This document shows positions 27,747-37,861 of a stretch of 64,000 nucleotides of DNA, piece by piece. Where the stretch lies: NCBI RefSeq assembly GCF_009857915.1, contig NZ_WWCM01000001.1, forward strand, positions 124,001-188,000, given 5' to 3'. Every line of letters starts with the position of its first letter. Position 1 is the first letter of the stretch. Source of the DNA: Duganella qianjiadongensis (GTDB lineage: Bacteria > Pseudomonadota > Gammaproteobacteria > Burkholderiales > Burkholderiaceae_D). The notes beneath the pieces are model-generated. The model worked only from the letters and a program-made list of their open reading frames with translations, searched no databases and was not told where the DNA came from. The position numbers and the translations under genes were made by a program.

Positions 27747-30203
27747 ATGCAAAGGCACACTCTCAAAACCCGGCTCACCGTCACCATGCTGGCTATCAGC
27801 CTGCTTGGTCTGTGGTCGCTGTCGTATTTCTCCACCCAGGTGCTGCGGCAGGATATGGAACACATGCTGGGCCTGCAGCAGCTTTCGGCGGTAACACTGG
27901 TCGCCACGTCGCTCGATGCCGCCATTAACGAACAGGGCAGCAGCCTCAGCCATTTAGCCCATAGCCTCGCCCCGTCCATGCTGGAGCGGCCCGAACGCCT
28001 GCGCCAGTTGCTCGAAGGACTGGATAAAGGTCTGCAATTCGACGCTGGCCTGCAGGTCCACGATCTGCAGGGCCATTTGCTGGTCAGCGCAGCCGCCAGC
28101 CGGGGCGGCAGCGTACCGCCACCGTACGTGCTACCGGCAGAACTGAACCCCGCGCGCGTGACGGTCCATGCCAGCAGCCGCCTGTCCGGCCTGCTCCCCC
28201 TGTCGGTCCCTATGCTGGACCAGCATGGCCAGCGCTATGCCACGCTCACCGGTTTTACCAATCTACGCAACAGCAATTTCCTCAGCCGTCTGCTCACTGC
28301 CGGCTATGGCGGCAGCGGCAGCTATATGGTGGTGGAACCGGACCAGCGCCTGGTCATCGCCTCCTCCAATCCGGCCTATGTGCTGGGCAATATCCCGCCC
28401 GTGGGACAGAGCGCACTGGTCGACCGCTTCGTTGGCGGCTACCAGGGTTCCGGCGTCACCCGCAACAGCAGCCGAACGGAAGTACTGGCTTCAGCCCATC
28501 GCAGCGAACTGGCCAGCTGGTATGTGGCCGCTGCCCTGCCCACCAGCGATGCTTTTGCCCCCGTCGCCACCATGCAGCGCCACCTGCTGCTGGCCACCAT
28601 CGTATTTGCCCTGCTGCTGGGCGGGCTCACCTGGTGGACCTTGCGGCGCCAGCTGGCACCGTTGATGGATGCTATCCATAAGCTGACCCAGATGCGCGTC
28701 AGCGTCGCGCCGCTGCAGGCGCTCAGCGTCCAGCGCGACGATGAAATCGGCCGCCTGTTTGTGGCATTTAACGGTCTGCTGGCGGCCCTCAACCAGCGTG
28801 AAGTGGCTTTGCAGCAGAGCGAACGCAAACTGGCCGACATCCTCGACCATGCCGACAGCTTTGTCTATCTGAAAGACCGCGAAGGCCGCTATCTGTATGC
28901 CAACCGGCGTGTACGTACCCTGTTCCAGCGTACCATGCAGCAGCTGGCCGGCCGGCGCGACGAAGAGTTCTTCAGTTCCGCCAGCGTGGCCATCTTGCGC
29001 CAGCACGAACAGGCCGTGTGGCAGTATGGCGCCACACTGCGGGTGGAAGAGCCCACCGTGGACCGGCGCAATGGCCGCGCCGCCATCTATCAGAGCGTCA
29101 AGCTGCCGCTGCGCGACCAGTCCGGCGAAATCTACGCCATGTGCGGCATTTCTATCGATATCACCGAGCGCAAGCAGACGGAAGAAGCGCTGCGGATTGC
29201 TGCCATCGCCTTCGAAGCGCAGGCCGGCATTGCCGTGCTCGACACCAACCTGCGCATCCTGCGCGTCAATCAGGCCTTTGCCGACATTACCGGCTATCTG
29301 CCGGCCGAAGTGTCCGGCCAGCCCATCAACATCCTGCGTTCGCAGCGCCAGCCCGAGGGCTATTACGAAGAGATGTGGCGGACCACCCGCAAGCACGGCG
29401 TGTTCCGCGACGATGCGTGGCTGCGCCGCCGCAATGGCGAGGACTTCTATGCGCGCGGCACCACCAGCGCCGTGTACAGCGTACGCGGCGAAGTCACCCA
29501 TTACGTCTGCCACCTGATCGACGTGACCGAAAGCCACCAGCGCGAAACCTTGCGTCTGCAGCAGGAGGCGGCGCATCGCGATGTGCTGGTGCGCGAAGTG
29601 CATCACCGCATCAAGAATAATCTGCAGGGCATCACCGGCATCCTGCGCCAGTTCACCTACAAGCATCCGCAGCTGGAAGAGCCCATCAGCCATGCCATTT
29701 CGCAGGTCAAAGGCATGTCGGTGGTGCACGGCCTGCGCGGCCGGGCCGCCGATGGTGCCGTTCACCTGTGCGAACTGTGCGCCGAAATTGCCGATCAGGT
29801 CAGCGCGCTGTGGCAGACCGTGATCCGCTTCGATCTGCCGCCGCTCTGGCAGCCGGCCGGCGTGGCCGACGATGAGGCCGTGCCGATAGCCCTGATCCTC
29901 AACGAACTGATACTTAACGCTGCCAAGCACGGTGGCCGCGACCATGGTGGGGTCGACATCAGGCTGCGCCGCACAGCGATTGCGCAGCAGATCGAAATCA
30001 CCATCAGCAATCAGGGCCTGCTGCCCGCCCAGTCGGCCGCCACGCCCGATCCCTACAGCGGGCTGCAACTGGTCCAGGCGCTGATGCCGCGCGCCGGCGC
30101 CAGCCTGAACATGCGTCAGCAAGAACAACTGGTGCTCACCACCCTGCTGCTGGCGCCACCTGCACTCCAAATAACTACCCGGGAAACACCATGTACAACT
30201 TAA
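27747..30203 (+). CDS. HWE/HisKA_2-type sensor kinase with CACHE, HAMP-like and PAS domains
   Basis: An 818-aa membrane sensor kinase. A transmembrane helix at about 10-28 precedes a periplasmic CACHE-like domain; a second helix is near 275-297, followed by a HAMP-like linker. Two PAS domains follow (one containing VYLKDREGRYLYANRRVRTLFQ, the second RILRVNQAFADITGYLPAE). The kinase core is of the HisKA_2/HWE type with H619 in REVHHRIKNNLQG and an ATPase N-box ILNELILNAAKHGG. The start at 27747 was chosen because the longer frame begins inside the probable promoter; no strong ribosome site is visible, so it may differ. It overlaps the ANTAR regulator by 13 bases and is its obvious kinase. Confidence 0.9.
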   Translation: MQRHTLKTRLTVTMLAISLLGLWSLSYFSTQVLRQDMEHMLGLQQLSAVTLVATSLDAAINEQGSSLSHLAHSLAPSMLERPERLRQLLEGLDKGLQFDAGLQVHDLQGHLLVSAAASRGGSVPPPYVLPAELNPARVTVHASSRLSGLLPLSVPMLDQHGQRYATLTGFTNLRNSNFLSRLLTAGYGGSGSYMVVEPDQRLVIASSNPAYVLGNIPPVGQSALVDRFVGGYQGSGVTRNSSRTEVLASAHRSELASWYVAAALPTSDAFAPVATMQRHLLLATIVFALLLGGLTWWTLRRQLAPLMDAIHKLTQMRVSVAPLQALSVQRDDEIGRLFVAFNGLLAALNQREVALQQSERKLADILDHADSFVYLKDREGRYLYANRRVRTLFQRTMQQLAGRRDEEFFSSASVAILRQHEQAVWQYGATLRVEEPTVDRRNGRAAIYQSVKLPLRDQSGEIYAMCGISIDITERKQTEEALRIAAIAFEAQAGIAVLDTNLRILRVNQAFADITGYLPAEVSGQPINILRSQRQPEGYYEEMWRTTRKHGVFRDDAWLRRRNGEDFYARGTTSAVYSVRGEVTHYVCHLIDVTESHQRETLRLQQEAAHRDVLVREVHHRIKNNLQGITGILRQFTYKHPQLEEPISHAISQVKGMSVVHGLRGRAADGAVHLCELCAEIADQVSALWQTVIRFDLPPLWQPAGVADDEAVPIALILNELILNAAKHGGRDHGGVDIRLRRTAIAQQIEITISNQGLLPAQSAATPDPYSGLQLVQALMPRAGASLNMRQQEQLVLTTLLLAPPALQITTRETPCTT

Positions 30204-30817
30204 CGAAACATGCCGCCCTGCTGCTGGTCGAGGACGACCGGCTGGTACTGAGCACTATGGCCAGCGGCCTGCGCCATGCTGGCTATCAGGTCGATTGCGC
30301 CGAATCGGCCGAGCAGGCCGAAGCATGGCTGGCGACGGGCGCCCGCCCCGATCTGGCCATCGTCGACGTGCGTATGCAGGGTCAGGGCGGACTGGCACTG
30401 GCCGAACGACTGTCGCAATTAGACCACATTCCCTTCATCATGCTGAGCGCCTACGGCGAGGCGGCCATGGTGGAACAGGCCACCCGCAGCGGCGCCCTCG
30501 CCTATCTGGTCAAGCCGCAGGATGTGCAGCAGCTGCTACCCGTGATCGAAGCGGCGCTGGCGCGCGCCAGCGAGCTGGACAACCTGCGCCGCAGCCAGCG
30601 CCAGCTTCAAACAGCGCTGGATACCGAGCGCAGCGTCAACGTGGCTACCGGCATCGTCATGATGGAATACAAGCTGAGCCGCAGCGCCGCTTTCAATCTG
30701 CTGCGCGATGCCGCCCGGCGCCAGCGCCGCAAGCTCACCGACGTGGCCGACGAGGTGGTGAGTGCGCGCAACCTGCTCAGTCTTGGTGCAAATAATCTAC
30801 CGACAGCACCAAAATAA
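30191..30817 (+). CDS. Response regulator with ANTAR RNA-binding output (AmiR/NasT type)
   Basis: A 208-aa regulator with an N-terminal receiver (8-125) carrying phosphoacceptor D59 in LAIVDVRMQGQGG and K in YLVKPQD. A short coiled coil (about 125-148) leads to an ANTAR domain (about 148-200: NVATGIVMMEYKLSRSAAFNLLRDAARRQRRKL). ANTAR proteins bind paired hexaloop hairpins in leader RNA and prevent termination, so the output is probably post-initiation. It overlaps the HWE kinase gene by 13 bases. HWE-kinase/ANTAR pairing is a known arrangement. I found no convincing ANTAR target hairpins nearby. Confidence 0.93.
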   Translation: MYNLTKHAALLLVEDDRLVLSTMASGLRHAGYQVDCAESAEQAEAWLATGARPDLAIVDVRMQGQGGLALAERLSQLDHIPFIMLSAYGEAAMVEQATRSGALAYLVKPQDVQQLLPVIEAALARASELDNLRRSQRQLQTALDTERSVNVATGIVMMEYKLSRSAAFNLLRDAARRQRRKLTDVADEVVSARNLLSLGANNLPTAPK

Positions 30818-30992
30818 TTGACCGGCGGCACAAAAAACGGTAAAACTACTTGAACGGAACAGTCCCTACCCCTGATTGTCCTGCCTGAGGCCCTGAACAC
30901 GCCTCGTTAGCCGGCTGCAATGCAACAGAACCTGCAGCCCGATAACTACTGCCCCAGATCTGTCTGGCAGTGCGTGTTCACCGGAGCTTCAT

Positions 30993-32609
30993 ATGCAACT
31001 CAACCACTACAAAGTCGGTACCCGTCTGGCGGCAGGCTACGGCCTGATCGTCGCTTTCCTGATCGGCATTACGCTGCTCGCCTATTCCCGTCTCGCCAAC
31101 CTCGACGACAGCATCCGCCTGATCGTGGAAGACCGCTATCCTAAAGTCGTGTATGCCAACCAGATACTGGAAGGCATCAGCGATAACGCCATCCGCCTGC
31201 GCAACCTGCTGCTGCTCGATAATCCGGAACTACAGCAGCGCGATCTGGCCGCCATCAAGGCCAGCAGCGAGCGCGTGAGCGGCTACATCAGCCAGCTCGA
31301 CCGCTTGCTGACCACTCCCAAAGGACGCGCCATCCTGGCCGATATGCAGGAAGCGCGTGGCCATTATCTGCAAAGCCAGCAGCGCGCCCTCAGCCTGTTC
31401 GAAAGCGGCGACCGGGACGGCGCAGTTGCCATCATCATGGGCCCCATGGCGCAGCAGCGCCAGGTCTATTTCGAACGCGTGCAGGGTCTGGTCCAGTTGG
31501 GCGGCAAACTGATGGAAATCGCCGGTGCCGACGCCCACGCTGCCAGCGCCGACGCCATCCGCCTGATGCTGCTGCTGGCCGGCGCCGCCATACTGGCCGC
31601 CGTCGCCTGCGCCTGGGCCGTCACGCGCAGCATCACCGCGCCCCTCAACGCCGCCGTCAGCGCCGCCGACCATGTGGCCGACGGCAATCTGAGCCAGCGC
31701 ATCGAGGCTGGCCGCGGACGCGATGAAACCACCCATCTGATCAACGCCATGGCGCGCATGAACAGCAATCTGGCCGACATCGTGCAGCAGGTGCGCCATG
31801 GCACGGTCAGCATCAGCGCTGCGGCCGCCCAGATTGCGGCCGATACCGTCGACCTGTCAGCCCGTACCGAACATCAGGCCAGTGCCCTGCAACAGACTGC
31901 CACCTCGATGGAAGAACTGACCGCTACCGTGCAGCAGAATGCCGCCCACACGGCACAGGCCAGTTCGCTGGTGGCCGACAGCCGCGCGCTGGCCGACCGC
32001 GGCGGCAGCGTGGTGCAGCAGGTGGTGCAGACCATGGACAGCATCAACCAGTCGTCGCGCCGGATTGCCGACATCACTGGCGTGATCGACGGCATCGCCT
32101 TCCAGACCAATCTGCTGGCGCTGAATGCGGCGGTGGAAGCAGCGCGCGCCGGCGAACAGGGGCGCGGCTTTGCCGTGGTGGCTGGCGAAGTGCGCAATCT
32201 GGCACAGCGCTCGGCGGCGGCGGCCAGCGAAATCAAGCAGCTGATTGCCACCTCGGTGGCGCAGGTAGAAGATGGCTCGCAGCTGGTGAGCGAAGCCGGC
32301 AGCGCCATGCAGGCCATCGTGCACAGCGTGCAGCAGGTGAGCAATGTGATCCGCGATATCGCCATCGCCAGCGAAGAGCAGCGCTGCGGCATCGAGCAGA
32401 TCAATCAGGCCATCGTCGAGATGGATGGCGTGACCCAGCAGAACGCCCATCTGGTGGACCAGACCACCAATGCTTCCGCCCAGCTCGACCAGCTGGCCGG
32501 CGCCCTGAGCGAAGTCGTGGCCCGCTTCCGCCTCGAAGGCGCTGCCCGCAGCAGCATGCGGCCGGCAGCCACTGCCGCGCCCCTGCAACTGGCCAGCGCT
32601 AGCGCATGA
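30993..32609 (+). CDS. Methyl-accepting chemotaxis protein (four-helix-bundle sensor)
   Basis: A 538-aa transmembrane chemoreceptor. Helix 1 is at about 12-30, followed by a periplasmic four-helix-bundle ligand domain to about 188, helix 2 at 189-210, HAMP to about 265, and the long MCP signalling hairpin with the conserved tip [20 protein letters not shown] plus [19 protein letters not shown]. The C-terminus has no CheB/CheR pentapeptide. The stop overlaps the following PAS-GGDEF-EAL gene as ATGA, so receptor and c-di-GMP enzyme are made together. No che genes lie in the window. The ligand is unknown. Confidence 0.95.
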   Translation: MQLNHYKVGTRLAAGYGLIVAFLIGITLLAYSRLANLDDSIRLIVEDRYPKVVYANQILEGISDNAIRLRNLLLLDNPELQQRDLAAIKASSERVSGYISQLDRLLTTPKGRAILADMQEARGHYLQSQQRALSLFESGDRDGAVAIIMGPMAQQRQVYFERVQGLVQLGGKLMEIAGADAHAASADAIRLMLLLAGAAILAAVACAWAVTRSITAPLNAAVSAADHVADGNLSQRIEAGRGRDETTHLINAMARMNSNLADIVQQVRHGTVSISAAAAQIAADTVDLSARTEHQASALQQTATSMEELTATVQQNAAHTAQASSLVADSRALADRGGSVVQQVVQTMDSINQSSRRIADITGVIDGIAFQTNLLALNAAVEAARAGEQGRGFAVVAGEVRNLAQRSAAAASEIKQLIATSVAQVEDGSQLVSEAGSAMQAIVHSVQQVSNVIRDIAIASEEQRCGIEQINQAIVEMDGVTQQNAHLVDQTTNASAQLDQLAGALSEVVARFRLEGAARSSMRPAATAAPLQLASASA

Positions 32610-34540
32610 TACCGCCCAGCTGCCAGCATGGCGTGACCAGCGCTGCGCCGCGCCGGACTGGCTTGCAGCTGCCGGGCGCTGTGGCGGCGACGCTGCTGGG
32701 ATTGCTGCTGGCCGCACTGGCAGCACTGGCGCTGCAGCGCCAGCATAGCGTGCTCGCCGCTGCCCTGCTGGCCGTGCTGCTGGTGCTGCTATTGGCACTG
32801 GCCGTGCACCACGCCGCGCTGCTGCCGCGGCGGCGCCTGGCTATCCAGCAGAGACGCGAACAGATCACCTTCGATGCAGCACCGGATGGCATCGTGCGGG
32901 TGGACCAGAACGGCATCATCCGCATGGCCAATCCGGCCATGCAGAGGCTCAGCGGCTACAGCCTGGACCAGCTACTGGGACAGAACGTGGCCCTGCTGCT
33001 GCCGCCCGCCCAGCGCGCCCGCCACGCCGGCTATATGGCCGGCTATTTTGCCCAGCCGCGCACCCGTGCCATGGGCGAAGCCGCACTATCGCTGCTGTGC
33101 AGCGACGGCAGCCTGCGTCCGGTGGAAATTTCGCTCGGCCACTGGCAGGATGGCGGCCAGCGCCATGCCATCGCCTATGTGCATGATCTGAGCGAGCGCC
33201 ACGCTTTCGAACGTACGCTGCAGCACCGCGCCACCCATGATGACCTGACGGGCCTGCCCAACCGGCGCCTGTTCAAGGCCCTGCTGCAGCAGGCCGCGCT
33301 GCGCTCGGCGCGGCAGGCGACACGTCTGAGCCTGCTCTTCCTCGATCTGGACCGCTTCAAGACCATCAATGACAATTTCGGCCATGCCGTGGGCGACCGC
33401 GTGCTGATCGAAGCGGGCAGCCGCATCCAGTCGGTCCTGCGCAGCGGCGATGTGCTGGCGCGGCTGGGCGGCGACGAATTTGCCATCCTGCTCGGTGATC
33501 TGGGCAGCCCGGACGATGCCATGCGGGTGGCCGCCAAGCTGCTCGATGTACTCAAGGCCCCCTATTCGCTGCGCCACCAGCAGATCTATTCCGGCGCCAG
33601 CATAGGCATCGCCTTCCTGCCCGACGATGCGGCCAACGTCGATACCCTGCTGCGCTATGCCGATATGGCCATGTATCAGGCCAAGCAGAACGGGCGCGGA
33701 CATTACGCCTGCTATTCGCAGGAGCTCAATGCGCGCGCGCACGAAGACATGCTGATCCATGCACGGCTGAAAGAAGCGCTGGCGGAAAACCGCCTGCAGC
33801 TGCATTACCAGCCGCAGGTCGATGTCCAGACTGGCACCCTGCAGGCAGCCGAGGCGCTGCTGCGCTGGCACGACGAACAGCTGGGACAGGTATCGCCCGA
33901 GCGCTTTGTGGGGGTGGCCGAAGCCACCGGCCTGATCCTGCCGCTGTCGGACTGGGTGCTGGAACAGGCCTGCCGGCAAATCTGTCACTGGCAGCAGGCC
34001 GGCACTCCGCTGAGAATAGCGGTGAATTTTTCCGCCCACCAGTTCAACCAGCCCGATCTGGCCCAGCAGGTCGCCGCCATGTTACAGCGCACGGGCGCAC
34101 CGGCCGGATTGCTCGATATCGAAATTACGGAAACGGTGGTGATGGCGCGGCCCGATCAGGCACGCGCCCAGATCGCTGCGCTGGTGGCACTGGGCTGCAG
34201 CGTGGCGCTGGATGATTTCGGCACCGGCTATTCATCGCTGACGCGGCTCAAGGATCTGCCGGTCAGCAAGCTGAAAATCGACCGCAGCTTCGTGCAGGGC
34301 CTGCCCGGCGACTCGAATGACTGCACGATAGCCCAGGCCATCATCGGACTGGCGCGCAGCTTCAATCTGAAGATGGTGGCCGAAGGGGTGGAAAATGCCG
34401 GCCAGCTGGCCTACCTGCGCGAGCAGGGTTGCGAGCTGTATCAGGGCTGGTGGTATGCCCGCGCCATGCCGGCCGAGGCCATGGGCGAACTGCTGCTGGC
34501 GCAGCAGCCGGTTCAGGCGCAGCTGCCGGTTCAGGCCTAG
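32606..34540 (+). CDS. PAS-GGDEF-EAL c-di-GMP turnover protein
   Basis: A 644-aa membrane-anchored enzyme. Two adjacent membrane helices (about 24-43 and 49-68) with almost no periplasmic loop are followed by PAS (about 82-195), GGDEF and EAL. GGDEF is intact at 288-292 with an RSGD inhibitory site at 279-282. EAL at 416-418 sits in EALLRW, and [24 protein letters not shown] and EGVE are all present. Both synthesis and hydrolysis look possible. Its ATG overlaps the stop of the chemoreceptor gene, suggesting a functional link between chemotaxis and c-di-GMP. It converges with the second chemoreceptor gene, with only 8 bases between the stops. Confidence 0.94.
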   Translation: MIPPSCQHGVTSAAPRRTGLQLPGAVAATLLGLLLAALAALALQRQHSVLAAALLAVLLVLLLALAVHHAALLPRRRLAIQQRREQITFDAAPDGIVRVDQNGIIRMANPAMQRLSGYSLDQLLGQNVALLLPPAQRARHAGYMAGYFAQPRTRAMGEAALSLLCSDGSLRPVEISLGHWQDGGQRHAIAYVHDLSERHAFERTLQHRATHDDLTGLPNRRLFKALLQQAALRSARQATRLSLLFLDLDRFKTINDNFGHAVGDRVLIEAGSRIQSVLRSGDVLARLGGDEFAILLGDLGSPDDAMRVAAKLLDVLKAPYSLRHQQIYSGASIGIAFLPDDAANVDTLLRYADMAMYQAKQNGRGHYACYSQELNARAHEDMLIHARLKEALAENRLQLHYQPQVDVQTGTLQAAEALLRWHDEQLGQVSPERFVGVAEATGLILPLSDWVLEQACRQICHWQQAGTPLRIAVNFSAHQFNQPDLAQQVAAMLQRTGAPAGLLDIEITETVVMARPDQARAQIAALVALGCSVALDDFGTGYSSLTRLKDLPVSKLKIDRSFVQGLPGDSNDCTIAQAIIGLARSFNLKMVAEGVENAGQLAYLREQGCELYQGWWYARAMPAEAMGELLLAQQPVQAQLPVQA

Positions 34541-34548
34541 CTGCTGCT

Positions 34549-36519
34549 TCAGGCATAGGCCAGCGCAGCACGCTGCGGACGCACCCGTTCCAGCGTAAAC
34601 ACCGCCACTGCCTCGCTCAGTGCGCCGGCCTGTTCCTTGAGCGACTCCGATGCGGCGGCCGACTGTTCCACCAGCGCGGCATTCTGCTGGGTCATTTCGT
34701 CGATCTGGGCGATGGCCAGATTGACCTGCTCGATGCCGGTACTTTGCTCCTGCGCGGCCAGCACCATCTGCGACATAATGGCGGTCACCCGTTCCACGCT
34801 GCCCACCACTTCCGTCATGGCCAGCCCCGCATGTTCGGCCAGCGCATTGCCCGCTTCGATGCGCTGCACGCTGTTATCGATCAGCTGTTTGATGTCGCGC
34901 GCTGCCGCTGCCGAACGCTGCGCCAGATTGCGCACTTCGCCCGCCACCACGGCAAAGCCGCGGCCCTGCTCGCCCGCCCGGGCCGCCTCCACCGCAGCGT
35001 TCAGCGCCAGCAGATTGGTCTGGAAGGCGATGCCGTCGATCACGCTGGTGATATCGACGATGCGGCGCGCCGCCAGATTGATTTCACCCATGGTACCCAC
35101 CACCTGCTGCACCACGGCGCCGCCACGTTCGGCCACGCCGGCAGCAGTACTGATCAGCTGATCGACTTCGCGCGCATGGTCGACACTCTGCCGTACGGTA
35201 GCCGTAATCTGCTCCATCGAGGCAGCGGTCTGCTGCAGATTGGAAGCCTGGGTTTCCGTGCGGCTGGACAGATCGAGATTGCCGCTGGAGATATCGCAGG
35301 ATGCCGAATCGATATTGCCAACGCTGCTGCGCACGCTGGATACGATGTTCAGCAAGCCCTGATTCATCTCCTGCAGGGCATGCATGAGCTGGGCCGTTTC
35401 GCTCAGTCCGCCCGGCTGGAAACGCGACGTCAGATCGCCTTGGGCGATACGCCGGGTGATCTCCACGGCCCGCACCAGCGGCAGGCTGACGGAACGGGCA
35501 ATCAGACGGGCAAACAGGCCGGCGGCCACGATCAGGCCGGCCATGGCGGCAAACATCAGCCAGCGGCGGGTGTGCAGCGCAGCGATGCGGGCTTCCAGCA
35601 TGGTTTTCAGGCTGCTGGCTGCTGCACCGTTAATGGCGAACTGGGCGTCGATGGTGCTGGTGGCCCGTTCCAGATAGGTCGCCGACGCATAATCGAGCGT
35701 CGGAGCCTGTACGATGCGTTGGTTCGCCAGCGCCAGGAAAGCCTGAGTCTGCTGCTCGGCGCTCTGCCATGGCGTGGCCAGCGCGCTGGCCAGTTCTGCA
35801 TTGGCCTGCGTGGCCTTGTGCAGCGCAATGCCGGTCTGCTCCAGCCTGTCCTGTACGCGGGCAATCGCGCCCGCCAGCGCAGCGCGCTGTTCGGCGCTCG
35901 CCTCATGCTGGTTCAGCAGCGCCGTCCCCATGGCGCGCAGACGTCCGGTTTCTTCGGCCAGATACGGCATCTGGTAGTACACCGCCTGGATCAGCTGGTG
36001 GCTATCGACGCTGCTATCGAGCTGCAGTTCATACTGGTCAGCCACCATATCGTTCACGCCGAGCAGGCCGGCAATCAGGCTGGTATGCAACTGATAGCTC
36101 TGCGCCACCGACATCTGGCCCGCGGTGAAACTCTCGCGCAGACTCTGCCAGCGCTGTTGCTGCTGCTCCCAGCGCGCTGCCAGCGGGGGGGCATCCATTG
36201 CCTTGACCAGTTCGCCCATGCGGGCATAGGCCTGATCGACCTGCTGCTGCTTGGCTGCACGCTTCTGTCCTGCCTCGCTGCCGCCGCCCAGCGCCAGCGC
36301 AGCCAGCCCGCGATGCTGCTGGGTCAGCTGGATGACTTTGAAGATGGCGGCCGCCGGTTGCGTGCCCTCGATCTCGGTCTGGGCGGCCTCGATGGTCGCA
36401 GTGGTCTGCTGCAGATACAGGCTAGCCGGGATCAGGGCGACCACCAGCGCCACCACGGCCAGCAGAACAAATTTCTGCCATAACAGCAGACGATCCAGAA
36501 GTGCGTCTATAGATTTCAT
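34549..36519 (-). CDS. Methyl-accepting chemotaxis protein with large periplasmic helical (NIT-like) domain
   Basis: A 656-aa chemoreceptor. Helix 1 (LLLWQKFVLLAVVALVVALI, about 9-30) is followed by an unusually long helical periplasmic region to about 325. It starts with QLTQQHRGLAALALGGGS, a phrase resembling the NIT (nitrate/nitrite-sensing-like) family. Then come helix 2, HAMP and the MCP hairpin with [19 protein letters not shown]. The start at 36519 is favoured by GAGA six bases upstream; ATGs two and fifteen codons earlier are in frame. It converges on the PAS-GGDEF-EAL gene. The NIT assignment is tentative and the ligand unknown. Confidence 0.9.
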   Translation of the reverse strand: MKSIDALLDRLLLWQKFVLLAVVALVVALIPASLYLQQTTATIEAAQTEIEGTQPAAAIFKVIQLTQQHRGLAALALGGGSEAGQKRAAKQQQVDQAYARMGELVKAMDAPPLAARWEQQQQRWQSLRESFTAGQMSVAQSYQLHTSLIAGLLGVNDMVADQYELQLDSSVDSHQLIQAVYYQMPYLAEETGRLRAMGTALLNQHEASAEQRAALAGAIARVQDRLEQTGIALHKATQANAELASALATPWQSAEQQTQAFLALANQRIVQAPTLDYASATYLERATSTIDAQFAINGAAASSLKTMLEARIAALHTRRWLMFAAMAGLIVAAGLFARLIARSVSLPLVRAVEITRRIAQGDLTSRFQPGGLSETAQLMHALQEMNQGLLNIVSSVRSSVGNIDSASCDISSGNLDLSSRTETQASNLQQTAASMEQITATVRQSVDHAREVDQLISTAAGVAERGGAVVQQVVGTMGEINLAARRIVDITSVIDGIAFQTNLLALNAAVEAARAGEQGRGFAVVAGEVRNLAQRSAAAARDIKQLIDNSVQRIEAGNALAEHAGLAMTEVVGSVERVTAIMSQMVLAAQEQSTGIEQVNLAIAQIDEMTQQNAALVEQSAAASESLKEQAGALSEAVAVFTLERVRPQRAALAYA

Positions 36520-36819
36520 CGTCATTCTCGTGAAACGGACTGTGCGCGGGAGTGGGGAGCACATAACAAACCAGCGAGCGCAGGCAGGCGCAGGCTTTAA
36601 AGATGCAGCGACGATACTGGTTTAAAAAGATGACGTCAAGCAACCTAAATCAAGGAATCCGCAAGTTGACCCATCTTGCGCAGTGCATCAAAGTTACAAA
36701 TCTCCAATATAAATGGAACAATGTGTAGAATAAAATGGCTACAATATAGACAGACTCATCAGATTGTTTTCTGCCAACCAATTGATGCTCTGGCGTGCCC
36801 GGCACGACAGTAACCTGAC
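36520..36819. other. 300-base divergent control region between the chemoreceptor and the GAF-GGDEF gene
   Basis: This AT-rich region contains no gene. It must carry the promoters of both flanking, divergently transcribed genes. On the plus strand TACAAT at 36740-36745 is a good -10 candidate about 75 bases before the GAF-GGDEF start. I did not find a convincing sigma-28 (flagellar) promoter for the chemoreceptor. Confidence 0.5.
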
Positions 36820-37839
36820 ATGGATCACATTTTTCCGCCTATCCAGCTCGATCCGGCCATCCTGCTGGACATCATCCAGGTACAAACCGAAATTGCCCGT
36901 TGCGGACTCGATCTGGGTCAGGTGATCAATCTGGTATGCCAGCACAGCCAGCAGCTAACCCAGGGCAGCGGCGCCGTGGTGGAAATTGCCGAAGGCAGCT
37001 TCATGGTGTATCGCGCCGCCAGCGGCAGCGCCGCCGGCCAGCTGGGCCTGCGCATCCCGCTGGAAGGCAGCCTGTCCGGCCTGTGCGTGACTAGCAATGA
37101 GGCGCTGATCTGCCATGACGCCCTCACCGATAGCCGGGTGGACCAGCGCGCCTGTCAGGCCGTGGGCCTGCGCTCGATGGTGGTGGTGCCGCTCAGCCAT
37201 GGCGAACAGGCGGTCGGGGTGCTGAAAGTGATTGCCGCGCAGCCGGCCAGCTTCGACGCCCGCGCCATCGCCATCCTGCAGCTGATGTCGGGCGTGATTG
37301 CGGCCGCCATGTACCACGCCAGCAAATACGATATCGACCAGCTCTACCATCAGGCTACCCACGATGCCATGACCAACCTGCCCAACCGGGCGCACTATTT
37401 CGACCGCCTGCGCAGCAGTCTGGCACTGGCCGAGCGCCAGCGCCACAAGCTCGGCATACTGGGCGTGGACATGGATGGGCTGAAATTCATCAACGATACC
37501 TACGGCCACCGCGCCGGCGATGCCGCCATCCGCGAAATCGGCCAGCGCCTGCGGCAGGAAGTGCGCCAGGCCGATCTGGTGGCGCGCATAGGCGGCGACG
37601 AATTCATGGTGCTGCTCACCGATATCGGCGACCAGCAGCAGATCGAGGCCAAAGTCGCGCATCTGGTGCAGCAGGCGAGCCGGCTCTACCAGTTCGAAGG
37701 CAAGCAGCTGCCGCTCTCGGTGAGCATAGGCAGTGCCATCTATCCCGACGATGGCCACCACATCGAAGCGCTGACCGAACTGGCCGACCAGGCCATGTAC
37801 CAGCGTAAGAAGCAGCGCCAGAAAAGCCTGCAGGACTAA
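36820..37839 (+). CDS. GAF-GGDEF diguanylate cyclase
   Basis: A soluble 339-aa diguanylate cyclase. The GAF domain (about 20-165) includes IPLEGSLSGLCVTSNEALICHD and GLRSMVVVPLSHGEQAVGVLKV. The GGDEF domain (about 175-335) has the GGDEF motif at 258-262 and an RQAD inhibitory site at 249-252. There are no membrane segments. It makes c-di-GMP in response to a small molecule or signal bound by GAF, with product inhibition expected from the RxxD site. It stands alone, divergent from the NIT-like chemoreceptor and convergent with the TSUP permease. Confidence 0.94.
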   Translation: MDHIFPPIQLDPAILLDIIQVQTEIARCGLDLGQVINLVCQHSQQLTQGSGAVVEIAEGSFMVYRAASGSAAGQLGLRIPLEGSLSGLCVTSNEALICHDALTDSRVDQRACQAVGLRSMVVVPLSHGEQAVGVLKVIAAQPASFDARAIAILQLMSGVIAAAMYHASKYDIDQLYHQATHDAMTNLPNRAHYFDRLRSSLALAERQRHKLGILGVDMDGLKFINDTYGHRAGDAAIREIGQRLRQEVRQADLVARIGGDEFMVLLTDIGDQQQIEAKVAHLVQQASRLYQFEGKQLPLSVSIGSAIYPDDGHHIEALTELADQAMYQRKKQRQKSLQD

Positions 37840-37861
37840 TCTGGCCTAAGTACAGGGCCAC

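Noticed and set aside
30818..30992. ANTAR target or riboswitch in the gap before the chemoreceptor gene
   Set aside because: I could not find two adjacent hexaloop hairpins with the conserved A and G positions followed by a terminator.
32090..35040. Near-identical inverted DNA segments in the two chemoreceptor genes as a recombination repeat
   Set aside because: The similarity is confined to the conserved MCP tip, where protein constraint alone explains it.
34429..36483. 684-codon plus-strand frame opposite the second chemoreceptor
   Set aside because: The minus strand carries the conserved MCP signalling hairpin; the plus frame is His/Gly/Arg-rich without motifs.
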